64,000 bases of DNA from Ga0077555 sp050187415 (GTDB taxonomy: Bacteria; Pseudomonadota; Alphaproteobacteria; Rhizobiales; Hyphomicrobiaceae), in NCBI GenBank assembly GCA_050187415.1, contig JBFWXN010000003.1, forward strand, positions 71,878 through 135,877, given 5' to 3'. The notes under the pieces were generated by a model. It was not told the origin of the DNA and made no database searches. It was given only the letters and a program-made list of their open reading frames with translations. A program made the translations under genes and the position numbers. How positions within the stretch are numbered: position 1 is the first letter of the stretch; each line of letters begins with the position of its first letter. Below are positions 7,677 to 16,082 of this stretch, piece after piece.

Positions 7677-8174
7677 ATGTCTTATGGCCGCTTTACTGCA
7701 ATGATTGCCACGTCGACCGTGGTGATGTTCGGGCTGATGTATCTCAATACCTACGCGCTCGACCACGCGACCTTCAGCCAGACGCGGACGTGGATGGCTG
7801 TGCTCATGGGCGCGGTCATGGCCGTGATCATGATGGGGTTCATGTGGTCCATGTATAAGGATAAGCGGCTCAACGCCGCGCTCATTGGCGCAAGTGTCAT
7901 TGTGTTCGCGGTTTCGCTGTGGCTCGTGCGCAGCCAGGAGACCGTCTACGACGTGAGCTATATGCGAGCCATGATCCCGCATCACTCCATCGCCATCATG
8001 ACCAGTGAGCGCGCTCACATTAGAGATCCGCGCGTGAGGAAGCTGGCTGACGGGATCATCGAAGCGCAGGTGCGCGAGATCAAGGAGATGAAGCAGCTGA
8101 TCGCCGAGCTCGAAGCCAAGCCGGTACCCGACAATGCTCGTGACATTCCCCCCGTCCAGCCGAAGGGCAAGTAG
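7677..8174 (+). CDS. DUF305-domain membrane protein
   Basis: 165 residues. A GGAGG at 7667-7671 with five-base spacing fixes the start at 7677 rather than the ATG-like codon four residues earlier. Three N-terminal membrane helices (about residues 6-26, 38-58 and 68-84) are followed by the DUF305 signature DVSYMRAMIPHHSIAIMTSERA, with HH at 102-103, and a charged helical tail. DUF305 domains occur in periplasmic or membrane proteins of copper and silver tolerance loci (CopM-like), where the His/Met-rich face is thought to bind metal. The csoR / glutaredoxin-MauE / DUF305 order supports a metal-stress operon. No downstream efflux ATPase is present, so the set may be partial. Confidence 0.85.
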   Translation: MSYGRFTAMIATSTVVMFGLMYLNTYALDHATFSQTRTWMAVLMGAVMAVIMMGFMWSMYKDKRLNAALIGASVIVFAVSLWLVRSQETVYDVSYMRAMIPHHSIAIMTSERAHIRDPRVRKLADGIIEAQVREIKEMKQLIAELEAKPVPDNARDIPPVQPKGK

Positions 8175-8454
8175 CACCTCGCGGATGGGGCGCATCCTTC
8201 ATAGTCCGCTTCCCCGGTAGGCCGAAAAGCTCATCGACTTGTAACGGGAGCGGCGCACCACGAGCCCGAGTTCGAGACCGTCGGTCACTCTGTTTGGGAT
8301 TACTTGACGACGTTGCATGGGGAGCAGCCGACGTCGTGCCCAAGTTGGTGGCACCGGCCGATCCGGGGGCGCAGTCGGCAGGCCATATCAGGATCGGTAA
8401 TGTCGGTGGATGGGGTGTTGCGACGGCGTGTTGATGCTGATCTCTGACCGAACA

Positions 8455-8868
8455 TCACAGGTGACCAGAGTTGCTTCCTCTGCTCAGGCATCGTCGGCGC
8501 CGTGTCGAGCAACGTTTGTGGACGCCCGACCGGACGGCATCCATACAAAGCAGGGCGAGCGGGTAGGCAGTGGACATAGTTGGCGTCCCTCTCCAATGCG
8601 ACTTCGCCGACTTGGCGTCCGGAAAGCCGCCGCGCATGAAGGCGATGATCTTCCAGATCTGGTCGCGTTTCAGCGTGTCCTTGAATGCTGGCATTCCTGT
8701 GCCGAACGGCTTGCCGCCCTCGGAGATCGACCACAGCAGATACTCGTCAGCGGCAAAAGGGCGCTGAATGAGATAGGCGAGGAGCGCAGGTGACGGTGTC
8801 AACGACTTGCCCGCCTCTCCATCGCCCATGCCGGTTTTGCCGTGGCAAGCAGCGTCGATGAGGGCCAA
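8455..8868 (-). pseudogene. Cytochrome c relic, 5'-truncated
   Basis: Residues 1-92 of this frame read as the distal part of a class I cytochrome c: AACHGKTGMGDG at the haem site, LAYLIQRPFAADEYLLWSISEGG, GTGMPAFKD with the Met ligand (M59), and RDQIWKIIAFMRGGFP. The CxxCH motif is broken because the first Cys position is Asp (DAACH), and there is no signal peptide; the frame opens with TTG only 11 bases from the lysR stop. The last 45 residues look unrelated and are probably readthrough. The protein cannot bind haem covalently in the normal way, so the gene is considered dead. The 280 bases between the DUF305 gene and this relic show nothing recognisable. Confidence 0.7.
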
Positions 8869-8879
8869 GAGCTGACGTG

Positions 8880-9800
8880 TTAGTCGCGTTGACGGTCGGC
8901 CGCCCTGACGTCACCCATCAGATACGGGCGCAGGCGACCAACCTCGGCAGCTATGAAGTCGCAGAATGCGCGTACACGCGCAGTGCGGCGCAGATCGGAA
9001 TGCACCACGAGATAAATTCTCGATCCCATCTCGGGTACGGGCGCGAGAACCGCTTCGAGGCCCTCCTCCGACCCACCGAGCATCATCGGCAATGGTGCTA
9101 ATCCTGCTCCCGATTTCACAAATGCAAGCACGCCGAGCATTGAATTGCCGCGGGCTGCGATCCTGGCCCGAGGGGCGGTTTGTCGAAGCCACTTAGCTGC
9201 TTGATTATCGGCCATCTCACCGGCGAACTCGATGACGGCATGATTGTCGAGCTCCTCATACCGGCTCGGCCGGCCATGGCGCTCTATATACGACCGGCTC
9301 GCATAAACACCCCAGGCCGAGTCTGCGATCTTGCGTGCTATTAGCGATCCGTCCCCCGGCTCGTGCATGCGCACTGCGACTTCGGCCTCCCCCCTCGAAA
9401 GGTCAAGGCGGCGATCGGTCATTATGAGATCGACGTGCAATTGGGAATACTTTACCTGAAACGCCTCGATCATCGGTGCCAGAAGGCGGGATGCCATGCC
9501 CTCGGGGCAGGTCACCCTGAGCGTGCCGCTGAGATCCGTACCTCCTGACATCACTTGTCGCTGGAACGCCGCGACGGAACGCTCGACCGTCTCGGCATAG
9601 GGCAGCAGCGCGCTTCCGAACTCAGTGAGCCGATAGCCGGTGGGGTGATGTTCGACAAGCTTTCGTCCGGTGCTTTCCTCGAGCGCGGTAAGACGTCGTG
9701 TGACTGTGGGCTGGCTGACACCAAGGTCCTTGGCCGCCGCAAGCGTGCTGCCCTGTCGCGCGATCGCGAGAAAGTAACGCAAATCGTTCCAGTCGAACAT
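8880..9800 (-). CDS. LysR-family transcriptional regulator
   Basis: 306 residues. The N-terminal winged helix-turn-helix is clear: FDWNDLRYFLAIARQGSTLAAA, GVSQPTVTRRLTALEES, GYRLTEFGSALLPYAE. The remainder is a periplasmic-binding-protein-like effector domain (LRVTCPEGMASRLLAPMI, and SMLGVLAFVKSGAGLAPLPMML). It is divergent from the cupin gene at 9985. A perfect 7-base inverted repeat lies just ahead of its start, so it probably represses itself and controls the two downstream cupin genes. The inducer is unknown. Family closest by eye: the LTTRs that act on single divergent oxidoreductase or cupin operons. It is intact, unlike its neighbours. Confidence 0.9.
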   Translation of the reverse strand: MFDWNDLRYFLAIARQGSTLAAAKDLGVSQPTVTRRLTALEESTGRKLVEHHPTGYRLTEFGSALLPYAETVERSVAAFQRQVMSGGTDLSGTLRVTCPEGMASRLLAPMIEAFQVKYSQLHVDLIMTDRRLDLSRGEAEVAVRMHEPGDGSLIARKIADSAWGVYASRSYIERHGRPSRYEELDNHAVIEFAGEMADNQAAKWLRQTAPRARIAARGNSMLGVLAFVKSGAGLAPLPMMLGGSEEGLEAVLAPVPEMGSRIYLVVHSDLRRTARVRAFCDFIAAEVGRLRPYLMGDVRAADRQRD

Positions 9801-9817
9801 GCGTCAGGCCTAACACT

Positions 9818-9838
9818 TTTGTCGAACAACACGACAAA
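9818..9838. promoter_or_regulatory. LysR-type operator candidate, perfect palindrome
   Basis: TTTGTCG and CGACAAA arms separated by seven bases. It contains the T-N11-A spacing typical of LysR boxes and lies 18 bases from the lysR start, inside the 184-base divergent spacer shared with the cupin gene. The position suits autoregulation plus control of the cupin promoter. Confidence 0.6.
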
Positions 9839-9984
9839 CTCGTGGCTGCCGGATGCCCCCGCCCGGATGCTACCGACAGGACACGGTTGTTTATCCGGAA
9901 CAGCCGTTTCAATCGAAAGTCTAGCACATGGAAAAGCAAGACGCTTATCAGTCGAAGACTATCGCCTCGGAGAGGACACCAGCC

Positions 9985-10542
9985 ATGGCCCTCATGAACC
10001 GGCGAGGCATGCTCAGTTCGGCTATCGCCGTGTCCGCCGCGGCCACGCTGGCACCGCTTGATGGCGCGTCCGCAGAAACAGCAGCACACGGACTGCTAAT
10101 CAATCCCGCCGACGAGACCATCCGCCTTGGCCCGCTCGCGGTGCGCTTCCTGGTCACCGGAGACAATTCGAGCGGCAGCGTTGCTGCATTCGAAGTGATG
10201 GTGCCGGCGAAGCAGCGTTTGGCAGCCCCACCCCACAGCCACGATCACTATGAGGAGACGATCTATGGCGTAAGCGGCGTGCTGACCTGGACCGTCGACG
10301 GCAGCAAGTTCGACGTCGGACCGGGGCAGACACTGTGCATCCCCCGCGGCGCGGTGCATCGGTTCGACAACAACGGCGATACGGATGTGCGAGCGCTGTG
10401 CGTGCTCACGCCAGCTGCCATCGGCCCGGCATTTTTCCGTGAGTCGTCAGAGGTGATCAACGCGGCTGCTGGCGGGCCGCCCGATGTCGCGAAGATGATT
10501 GCAATCATGAAGCGGCACGGCATCACGCCGGCGCGGCCGTGA
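9985..10542 (+). CDS. Exported cupin-domain protein
   Basis: 185 residues from ATG 9985 (a further Met three codons on is equally possible; an upstream ATG at 9928 adds 19 unsupported residues). MNRRGMLSSAIAVSAAATLAPLDGASA looks like a signal peptide with a twin-Arg, possibly Tat-dependent. One cupin domain follows. Motif 1 is HSHDHYEETIYGVSGVLTW (two His, one Glu metal ligands) and motif 2 is PGQTLCIPRGAVHRF (third His). The length suits a small single-cupin enzyme or binding protein. It is followed by a second, unexported cupin and is divergent from lysR. Substrate unknown; related cupins act as dioxygenases or stress proteins. Confidence 0.82.
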   Translation: MALMNRRGMLSSAIAVSAAATLAPLDGASAETAAHGLLINPADETIRLGPLAVRFLVTGDNSSGSVAAFEVMVPAKQRLAAPPHSHDHYEETIYGVSGVLTWTVDGSKFDVGPGQTLCIPRGAVHRFDNNGDTDVRALCVLTPAAIGPAFFRESSEVINAAAGGPPDVAKMIAIMKRHGITPARP

Positions 10543-10632
10543 GCGCAATAATGTCCTTATGGCATCGAGCTGAGGCGATGGACGAGTGTGGCTCGGTTCG
10601 ATCCCTAACAAATTTCGCAAAGGACGACCGCG

Positions 10633-11013
10633 ATGTTCCGTGTTCTGAAACCAAGCGATCAACGCAAGGGCGCAATCGCCGATGTGGAATTCGAAGGCGA
10701 GCCATACGATGCTGGCGTTTCCTTCTTCATCGGCAACGCCCAGCCGGGCAAAGGCCCACCGCTTCACCAGCATCCCTATGCAGAAGTTTGCGTTGTCCGC
10801 TCTGGCCAGGTGGCAATGACCGCGGATGGACAAGAGGTTATCGCCCGTGCCGGCGATATCGCCGTCATCGGACCGCGAACGCCGCATAAGTTCGTCGCCA
10901 TCGGTGACGAGCGGCTCGACATGGTATGCATTCACGCAACCGGCCGCTTCATCATCGAATGGCTGGGCATAACCGGTGTCGAGCAAACGGAGGCAAGCAC
11001 CTTGTGGAGATAG
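10633..11013 (+). CDS. Small cupin-domain protein
   Basis: 126 residues without signal peptide, so cytosolic. It is a single RmlC-like cupin: GPPLHQHPYAEVCVVRSGQV (motif 1; two His and Glu) and RAGDIAVIGPRTPHKF (motif 2; third His). It lies 90 bases after the exported cupin in the same direction and is likely co-transcribed under the divergent LysR regulator. Such small cupins are often isomerases, quercetinase-like dioxygenases or sensors. The sequence does not decide between them. Confidence 0.8.
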   Translation: MFRVLKPSDQRKGAIADVEFEGEPYDAGVSFFIGNAQPGKGPPLHQHPYAEVCVVRSGQVAMTADGQEVIARAGDIAVIGPRTPHKFVAIGDERLDMVCIHATGRFIIEWLGITGVEQTEASTLWR

Positions 11014-11525
11014 CGCTATCGGACCTTTTTATTACGCCCGCTAGCAATCTCATCCTTATGTCACCGCTCCTTGCCGCGTGATCTGCGGATGGGCATAAGC
11101 AGCCGATTTTGTACCAATGCGTGCTCAGCGTGGCGGTCTTCCTCGTCGCGAAAATCGCAACGGTGCATCACGTCCGATAGGAATTTCCGATATCGGCGAC
11201 CGCTTTCGATGCTGTCGCGTCGCTTGACAGTCAGCCCTCAGATCGTGCGTTTTGACCCAAAGCACACATCGTGCCGGGCTCAACACATGGTTTGAAAAGG
11301 GTGCCCGAGATCGGGGCCAATCGCTGTGTACGATGCAGCAAATAGCTGGTGATCAGTGGCTTGACGTATGCGCCGGCTTCACACGGCGGGCCCCTTCCTC
11401 TGTCGTTTGGGCCGGCGGACTTGACACCCATCAACGCTCCAGACCCGTTTCCCACCTAGCGAGAACGTAGTCGACTGCTGCTTGGCCCGGGCCAGAGCGG
11501 CGCCCCATCGGGTGGAGTCATTACG
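11014..11525. other. Gene-free stretch, 512 bases
   Basis: Both strands hold only short frames without recognisable domains or good ribosome binding sites. Probably decayed accessory DNA plus the promoter of the DUF3300 gene. No inverted repeat, tRNA or insertion-sequence end was found. Confidence 0.4.
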
Positions 11526-12845
11526 ATGGCAGGGTTTCTGTCGCGGTATCCGCGAATTAGGGTGTTGGTAGTCCTGGCCGTTCAGTTGGCCTTTCTCCAG
11601 GCTGTTATCGTGCCAGCCTACGCGCAGCAGCCGGGTGTTCCCGAGGCCCCTCCAGAGCGCGTCTACAGTATGCGCGAGCTTGAGCGGCTCGTCGCACCGA
11701 TCGCACTCTATCCCGACGACCTGCTGACGCATGTTTTGATGGCGGCTACTTATCCGCTGGATGTCGTGCTCGCCGAGCGGTGGCGGTCGCACAACCGGAG
11801 TCTCAAGGGCCGAGATCTGGAGGAGGATCTGCAAGATCAGCTATGGGACGCCAGCGTGAAGGCGCTGACGGCGTTCCCGCAGGTGCTCACCATGATGAGC
11901 GAAAAGCTTGAATGGACGCAGGAACTAGGTGAGGCCTTCATTGCTCAACCGGACGACGTTTTTGCGGCGGTGCAGGCACTGCGTGCACGGGCCGATGCCA
12001 GCGGCACCCTCAAGTCGGTCGATAAAATCAAAGTCCGGCGCGAGGTGGAGGGACCGCAGACGATCTACATCATCGAGCCCTACGAGCCGACGGTCATTTA
12101 TGTCCCGGTTTACGATCCGCTCGTGGTCTACGGCGTGTGGCCATATCCCGACTATCCGCCGTATTACTGGTATCCGCGCGCCTGGCGGCCGGGGCCAGCG
12201 TTCTGGTTCGGCAGCGCCATCGTGACCGGCGCCGCGCTGTGGGCCTACTGGGATTGGCGGCAGCGTAGAGTCGTAGTCCGGCCGAAGCTCTACAACACGT
12301 TCCTCAAGACGAGGGTGGCTAACCCGACGTGGCGCTTCGATCCGGCCGCGCGCAAGGGAATATCGTTCAAAACGCCGATTCTACAGAAGAAATTCGGGCC
12401 CATCGCACCTGCAACGAAGACGCAGCGGCGGCTCCTGGAACAGCGCCTGAAGACATTGCCGAAATCGGGTTTGTTGCCGCCGACAGTCGGCAAGAGACCT
12501 GCCGTCAAGACGCCACTGAGCACGTCGCCGATCACCAAGACGCCCGTCGCCAAGGGTCTGGTGCCGCCAATCGCGCCGAAGCGGGAGCGCCGGGTTCCGG
12601 CCAAGCCACGCGCGTCGAAGAAGAGCCTCTCGAAGCCTGCACCGAAGTTGCAGCGGAAGTCGTCTGGAGGCGTCCCGCAGTTGAAGAAGTCGGTGCCAAA
12701 GAGGCTGTCGGTGCCGAAAGCGTCCAGTTCATCGCGGGTGCCGCGGGCGCCATCGACCTCGGTTCGCCGGTCGGTGCCGGCGCCGGGTGGCGCGACGGTC
12801 AGGAAGACGGCCCCAAAATCTCAGGTGCTGAAGAAAAAGAACTAA
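11526..12845 (+). CDS. DUF3300 exported protein with basic tail
   Basis: 439 residues. N-terminal signal peptide (VLVVLAVQLAFLQAVIVPAYAQQ, cleavage expected after AYA). The DUF3300 core follows at about 45-240: RLVAPIALYPDDLLTHVLMAA, LTAFPQVLTMM, and the aromatic stretch YVPVYDPLVVYGVWPYPDYPPYY. From about residue 300 to the end the protein is a low-complexity Lys/Pro/Ser/Arg tail with many KTP and PKR repeats, which could bind nucleic acid or anionic envelope polymers. Function of DUF3300 proteins is unknown; they are predicted periplasmic or outer-membrane-associated. Nothing nearby gives a functional context. Confidence 0.85.
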   Translation: MAGFLSRYPRIRVLVVLAVQLAFLQAVIVPAYAQQPGVPEAPPERVYSMRELERLVAPIALYPDDLLTHVLMAATYPLDVVLAERWRSHNRSLKGRDLEEDLQDQLWDASVKALTAFPQVLTMMSEKLEWTQELGEAFIAQPDDVFAAVQALRARADASGTLKSVDKIKVRREVEGPQTIYIIEPYEPTVIYVPVYDPLVVYGVWPYPDYPPYYWYPRAWRPGPAFWFGSAIVTGAALWAYWDWRQRRVVVRPKLYNTFLKTRVANPTWRFDPAARKGISFKTPILQKKFGPIAPATKTQRRLLEQRLKTLPKSGLLPPTVGKRPAVKTPLSTSPITKTPVAKGLVPPIAPKRERRVPAKPRASKKSLSKPAPKLQRKSSGGVPQLKKSVPKRLSVPKASSSSRVPRAPSTSVRRSVPAPGGATVRKTAPKSQVLKKKN

Positions 12846-12983
12846 TGTCATGGTGGCGAAGCCGACTAGGCTCGGCGATCTTCCGGTCAAGCCGCGTCGC
12901 CCGGCCCGCAGCGACCCAATAATCCAGATCCGCGTAGGCGTGTGGCCTCGCCGAAGCCCCGGCAAATCGGCGTTCTCGTAGCC

Positions 12984-13356
12984 ATGACGCTGGCACCCGA
13001 CGACCTGCCCGACGATGCCGAGACGCTGAAGGCGATGATCCTGGCCGCACGCGCAGAAAATGCGCGTCTCGATGCCGATCGCCAGCGCTTGAAACGCAAG
13101 GCTGGTTCTCGCGGCCGAGGTCGATCGGCTGACGGCGCAGGCTGCGCGCCTCGACCACATCGTCTCGGTCCTGCGCGTCGCCCAGTTCGGGCCTCCGTCC
13201 GAGGGTCGCCTTGAACGTCGTCGAGTGGACTTTCGGACTGTACCCGATAGCGACCGTCGGCGTGGTCATCCGCAACCGGCGATGCGGTGGACCCGATACC
13301 GTCCGTCGTGCCGCGGCGCAACGTCGAAGAGGGCCAGTCGCAGAGGTGACGGATAA
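12984..13356 (+). pseudogene. IS66-family transposase (TnpC) N-terminal relic, frameshifted
   Basis: The first part (from ATG 12984) reads DDAETLKAMILAARAENARLDAD, the start of IS66 TnpC. Just before 13102 the frame moves by one base, after which the sequence continues as LAAEVDRLTAQAARLDHIVSVL and AQFGPPSEGRLERRRVDF, matching the coiled-coil and QFG-SE segment of the same protein, before a stop at 13354-13356. The DDE catalytic core and insertion-sequence ends are absent. It is a dead 5' fragment showing past transposon activity in this region. Confidence 0.65.
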
Positions 13357-13366
13357 TGCGACACCG

Positions 13367-13582
13367 CTACATTCGATGCAGAATTGGCACGTACTCTCGA
13401 TCGAGAGCTGCAGAGTGCGGGCAACCCGCTGCAGCTACCGGCGGCGGAACCAGCGAACTTATAATGGCTACTATTTCGTCCTGACGCGGCGATCTAGGCC
13501 GAGAGTTTATAAGCTCGACAATCGCCTTGGCAGCCGATTCCGCGCAGGTGCTTTTAGCAGTTGGCGAGTGCGTGGACTTCAT
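13367..13582 (-). CDS. Small protein of unknown function
   Basis: 71 residues. It is supported by an AGGAGG five bases before its ATG and by a four-base ATGA overlap with the end of the TetR fragment, a normal sign of translational coupling. The middle reads AKAIVELINSRPRSPRQDEI, which looks like genuine protein sequence (a helix followed by a PRSP turn and another helix); the C-terminal 25 residues are less convincing and may be frameshifted. No domain recognised. It may be a small partner of the original TetR gene. Confidence 0.4.
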   Translation of the reverse strand: MKSTHSPTAKSTCAESAAKAIVELINSRPRSPRQDEIVAIISSLVPPPVAAAGCPHSAALDREYVPILHRM

Positions 13583-13884
13583 GACGACCTCCTTTCTGGG
13601 GAGGTTGCGACGAGAGACCGGAAGCAGAAATCAAGCATTGCGCTGAGCGAAGCCGGGCTCTTCCGCAGACGGCTGCGGAGTGCAGCTCCCTCCCAGCAGT
13701 CGACCATTAGATTTGCGATCTCGTTGACGTTGCTGTCGATTGCAATCTCGCCTGCCTGCCGTGCCTCCTCGAGGCAGAGGGCGATGTGATTGCCAATGGC
13801 TGAGAAACACTCCTCAATCTTGTACCGAAACACGTCGCTGATGCCTGACAATTCCTGACCCAGACCACCGAGCAGACATCCCAT
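13579..13884 (-). pseudogene. TetR-family regulator missing its DNA-binding domain
   Basis: 101 residues corresponding to the ligand/dimer domain of a TetR/AcrR regulator: GCLLGGLGQELSG, then IGNHIALCLEEARQAGEI, then ANLMVDCWEGAALRSRL and a final FCFRSLVA. In-frame a stop codon lies four codons before the first Met, and the expected N-terminal helix-turn-helix is not found; that space is taken by the oppositely oriented LysR relic. It cannot bind DNA as it stands. A frameshift rather than deletion is unlikely because no TetR HTH is seen in other frames upstream. Confidence 0.65.
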
Positions 13885-13935
13885 GTAGCCCTCGCCTTAA
13901 TAGGATTTGCGGACCTGCTCGAAGAAGTGCCGTAC

Positions 13936-14830
13936 ATGAACAAGCTGCCGCCGTTGATCGAGTTGCGGGCCTTCGAGGCTGCCGCCCGCCATCTGAGTTT
14001 CAAGCGGGCCGCCGCCGAGTTGGGCGTGACGCCGACCGCGATCAGCCACCAGATCCGACTGTTGGAGCGCTACTGCGGGTGCTCGCTGTTTCGTCGCCGG
14101 CCGCGGCCCCTGTCCCTGACCGGACCCGGCGAACGCCTATATCGCATCATTCGCGATGGCATCGCAGCGTTTGCCAATGCGATTGCCGAGGTGAAGCAGG
14201 ACGCTGGCGCAGCCGCTCTGCGGATCACGACCACCAATGCGTTCGCCAGTTGCTGGCTGGTGCCGAAGCTGCCCAGTTGGCTCAAGTCGCTACTCGACGT
14301 GCCTGGAGGTGATTGGCACGGACACGGTCCTCGATCTCAAGGGGGGGAGGCCGACGTGGCAATCGGTTATGTCCGAACGGCGCCTCTCGATGGGACCGCA
14401 GTTTTCCTGACGCAAGACAAATTCTACGAGGTTGGAGGCGCTGCGGACGTCGACCGAACGCCGCTCAATACCGCCCGTGACCGAACTCTGCCGTCGCCGC
14501 AGCCCCAAAAACTGTCTGCTCTCAATTCTATCGCGTTTGGACGACGATGCCACCGCGTTGCAGAGCGTCGCCACACCTGGGGACACTGCCGTGCAGCGTA
14601 CCTGGGATGCAACATCCGCGACCTCGACGGATCGAAGTGCCACCCTGCCAGGGACGCCGAACTGATCTGCTGCGCCAAAATGCAGGTCCGGGTAGGGCGC
14701 CTCGACAAAGAAACCACCGAAAGGCCGGCCACCTTGCCGGGTTGCCCAATTCGGGCTAAGCCGACCGTCGGCAATGCGGCGCCTCCCTTGATGGTCCTGT
14801 CCGAGCGGCGCCTGTGGTCATCGATAGCGC
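13936..14830 (+). pseudogene. LysR-type (GcvA-like) regulator, frameshifted relic
   Basis: The N-terminus is intact: PPLIELRAFEAAARHLSFKRAAAELGVTPTAISHQIRLLE, then ALRITTTNAFASCWLVPKL. At about 14312 the family sequence (LEVIGTDTVLDLKGG) continues in the +1 frame, and near the run of seven G at 14341-14347 it returns to the first frame as EADVAIGYVRTAPLDGTAVF, so two compensating indels are present. After about 14430 the homology fades altogether. By chance the open frame then continues without a stop into mdh, giving a spurious 629-residue fusion. This is a dead gene whose 3' end is not recognisable. Confidence 0.7.
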
Positions 14831-14850
14831 TTCGCACGGAGAAAACCCTA

Positions 14851-15816
14851 ATGGCACGCACCAAGATCGCCCTCGTGGGCGCCGGCATGATCGGCGGCAC
14901 GCTCGCCCACCTCGTCGGTCTCAAGGAGCTCGGCGACGTGGTGCTGTTCGACGTCGCCGAAGGCATGCCCGCCGGCAAGTCGCTCGATATCATGCAAGGC
15001 GGCGCGGTCGAGGGCTTCGACTCGGCCATGAAAGGCACCAGCGCCTACGCCGATATCGAGGGTGCGGACGTGGTCATCGTCACCGCCGGCATTCCGCGCA
15101 AGCCCGGCATGAGCCGCGACGATCTGCTCGGCATCAATCTCAAGGTGATGGAGCAGGTCGGCGCCGGCATCAAGAAGTATGCTCCCGAGGCCTTCGTCAT
15201 CTGCATCACCAACCCTCTCGACGCCATGGTCTGGGCGCTCCAGAAGGCATGCGGCCTGCCGAAGAACAAGGTTGTCGGAATGGCGGGCATTCTCGACACG
15301 GGACGTTTCCGTCTGTTCCTGGCCGAAGAGACCAAGGTCTCCGTCGAGGACGTCGCGGCCTTCGTGCTCGGTGGCCATGGCGACGACATGGTCCCGCTGG
15401 TGCGCTATTCGAGCGTCGGCGGCGTTCCTCTCCCCGACCTCATCAAGATGGGCTGGCTCACCAAGGAGAAGCTCGATCAGATCGTCGATCGGACCCGCAA
15501 GGGCGGTGGCGAGATCGTGAGCCTGCTCAAGACGGGCTCGGCGTTCTACGCGCCCGCATCCTCGGCGATTCAGATGGCTGAAAGCTATCTCAAGGACAAG
15601 CGCCGCATCCTGCCGTGCGCGGCCTACCTCAATGGTGAGTACGGTGTGAAGGGCCTCTACGTCGGAGTGCCGGTGGTCCTCGGCGCCAACGGTGTCGAGC
15701 GCATCGTCGAGATCGACCTCAACTCGGACGAGCGCCAGATGTTCATGAAGTCGGTCGAAAGCGTGAAGGGCCTCATCGACGCCTGCATCAACATTGCGCC
15801 GCAGCTCGGCGCCTGA
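14851..15816 (+). CDS. mdh: Malate dehydrogenase (LDH-like type)
   Basis: 321 residues from ATG 14851. Rossmann fingerprint GAGMIGGTLA near the N-terminus; ITNPLDAMVWALQK; GMAGILDTGRFR; and the catalytic His in FVLGGHGDDMVPL. This is the [LDH-like] MDH type typical of alphaproteobacteria. It oxidises malate to oxaloacetate with NAD+ in the TCA cycle. It begins the core-metabolism segment (mdh, sucC, sucD), but a strong terminator follows at 15844-15870, so it is probably a separate unit from sucCD. The upstream in-frame extension into the LysR relic is rejected because MARTKIALVGAG is the normal family start. Confidence 0.97.
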   Translation: MARTKIALVGAGMIGGTLAHLVGLKELGDVVLFDVAEGMPAGKSLDIMQGGAVEGFDSAMKGTSAYADIEGADVVIVTAGIPRKPGMSRDDLLGINLKVMEQVGAGIKKYAPEAFVICITNPLDAMVWALQKACGLPKNKVVGMAGILDTGRFRLFLAEETKVSVEDVAAFVLGGHGDDMVPLVRYSSVGGVPLPDLIKMGWLTKEKLDQIVDRTRKGGGEIVSLLKTGSAFYAPASSAIQMAESYLKDKRRILPCAAYLNGEYGVKGLYVGVPVVLGANGVERIVEIDLNSDERQMFMKSVESVKGLIDACINIAPQLGA

Positions 15817-15843
15817 CGCCGCGAACGTGGCCGATGCAAGTCG

Positions 15844-15870
15844 GGGCGGTCCAGCGGGCCGCCCTTTTTT
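15844..15870 (+). terminator. Rho-independent terminator of mdh
   Basis: Nine-base stem GGGCGGTCC / GGGCCGCCC (one G-T pair) around the loop AGC, followed directly by six T. It lies 28 bases after the mdh stop and separates mdh from sucC. Confidence 0.85.
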
Positions 15871-16082
15871 GATCGGGCCGCCGCACCGACCGTCTGGCGG
15901 CTTGATCGAGCCCCTCTAGCGGCCGGGCAACAGCCGATGCCCACCAATTCATACGAGCCAAATCGCACGCGCATGCCACAATGAGGGGCGTACTTGTACT
16001 GCGGATCGCTTGATCTGGCGCAACAGATGGCCCACAAGCGATTCCACGCGGCCCTCGATCACATCAACGCACGGCGGTGAAC

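Noticed and set aside
12799..13321. Several overlapping 140-160 codon minus-strand frames near the IS66 relic
   Set aside because: They are reverse shadows of the DUF3300 tail and the transposase fragment, with Arg-rich composition and no domain.
13927..15816. LysR-malate dehydrogenase fusion protein
   Set aside because: The LysR part contains frameshifts and loses homology well before mdh, and MARTKIALVGAG is the normal mdh start.
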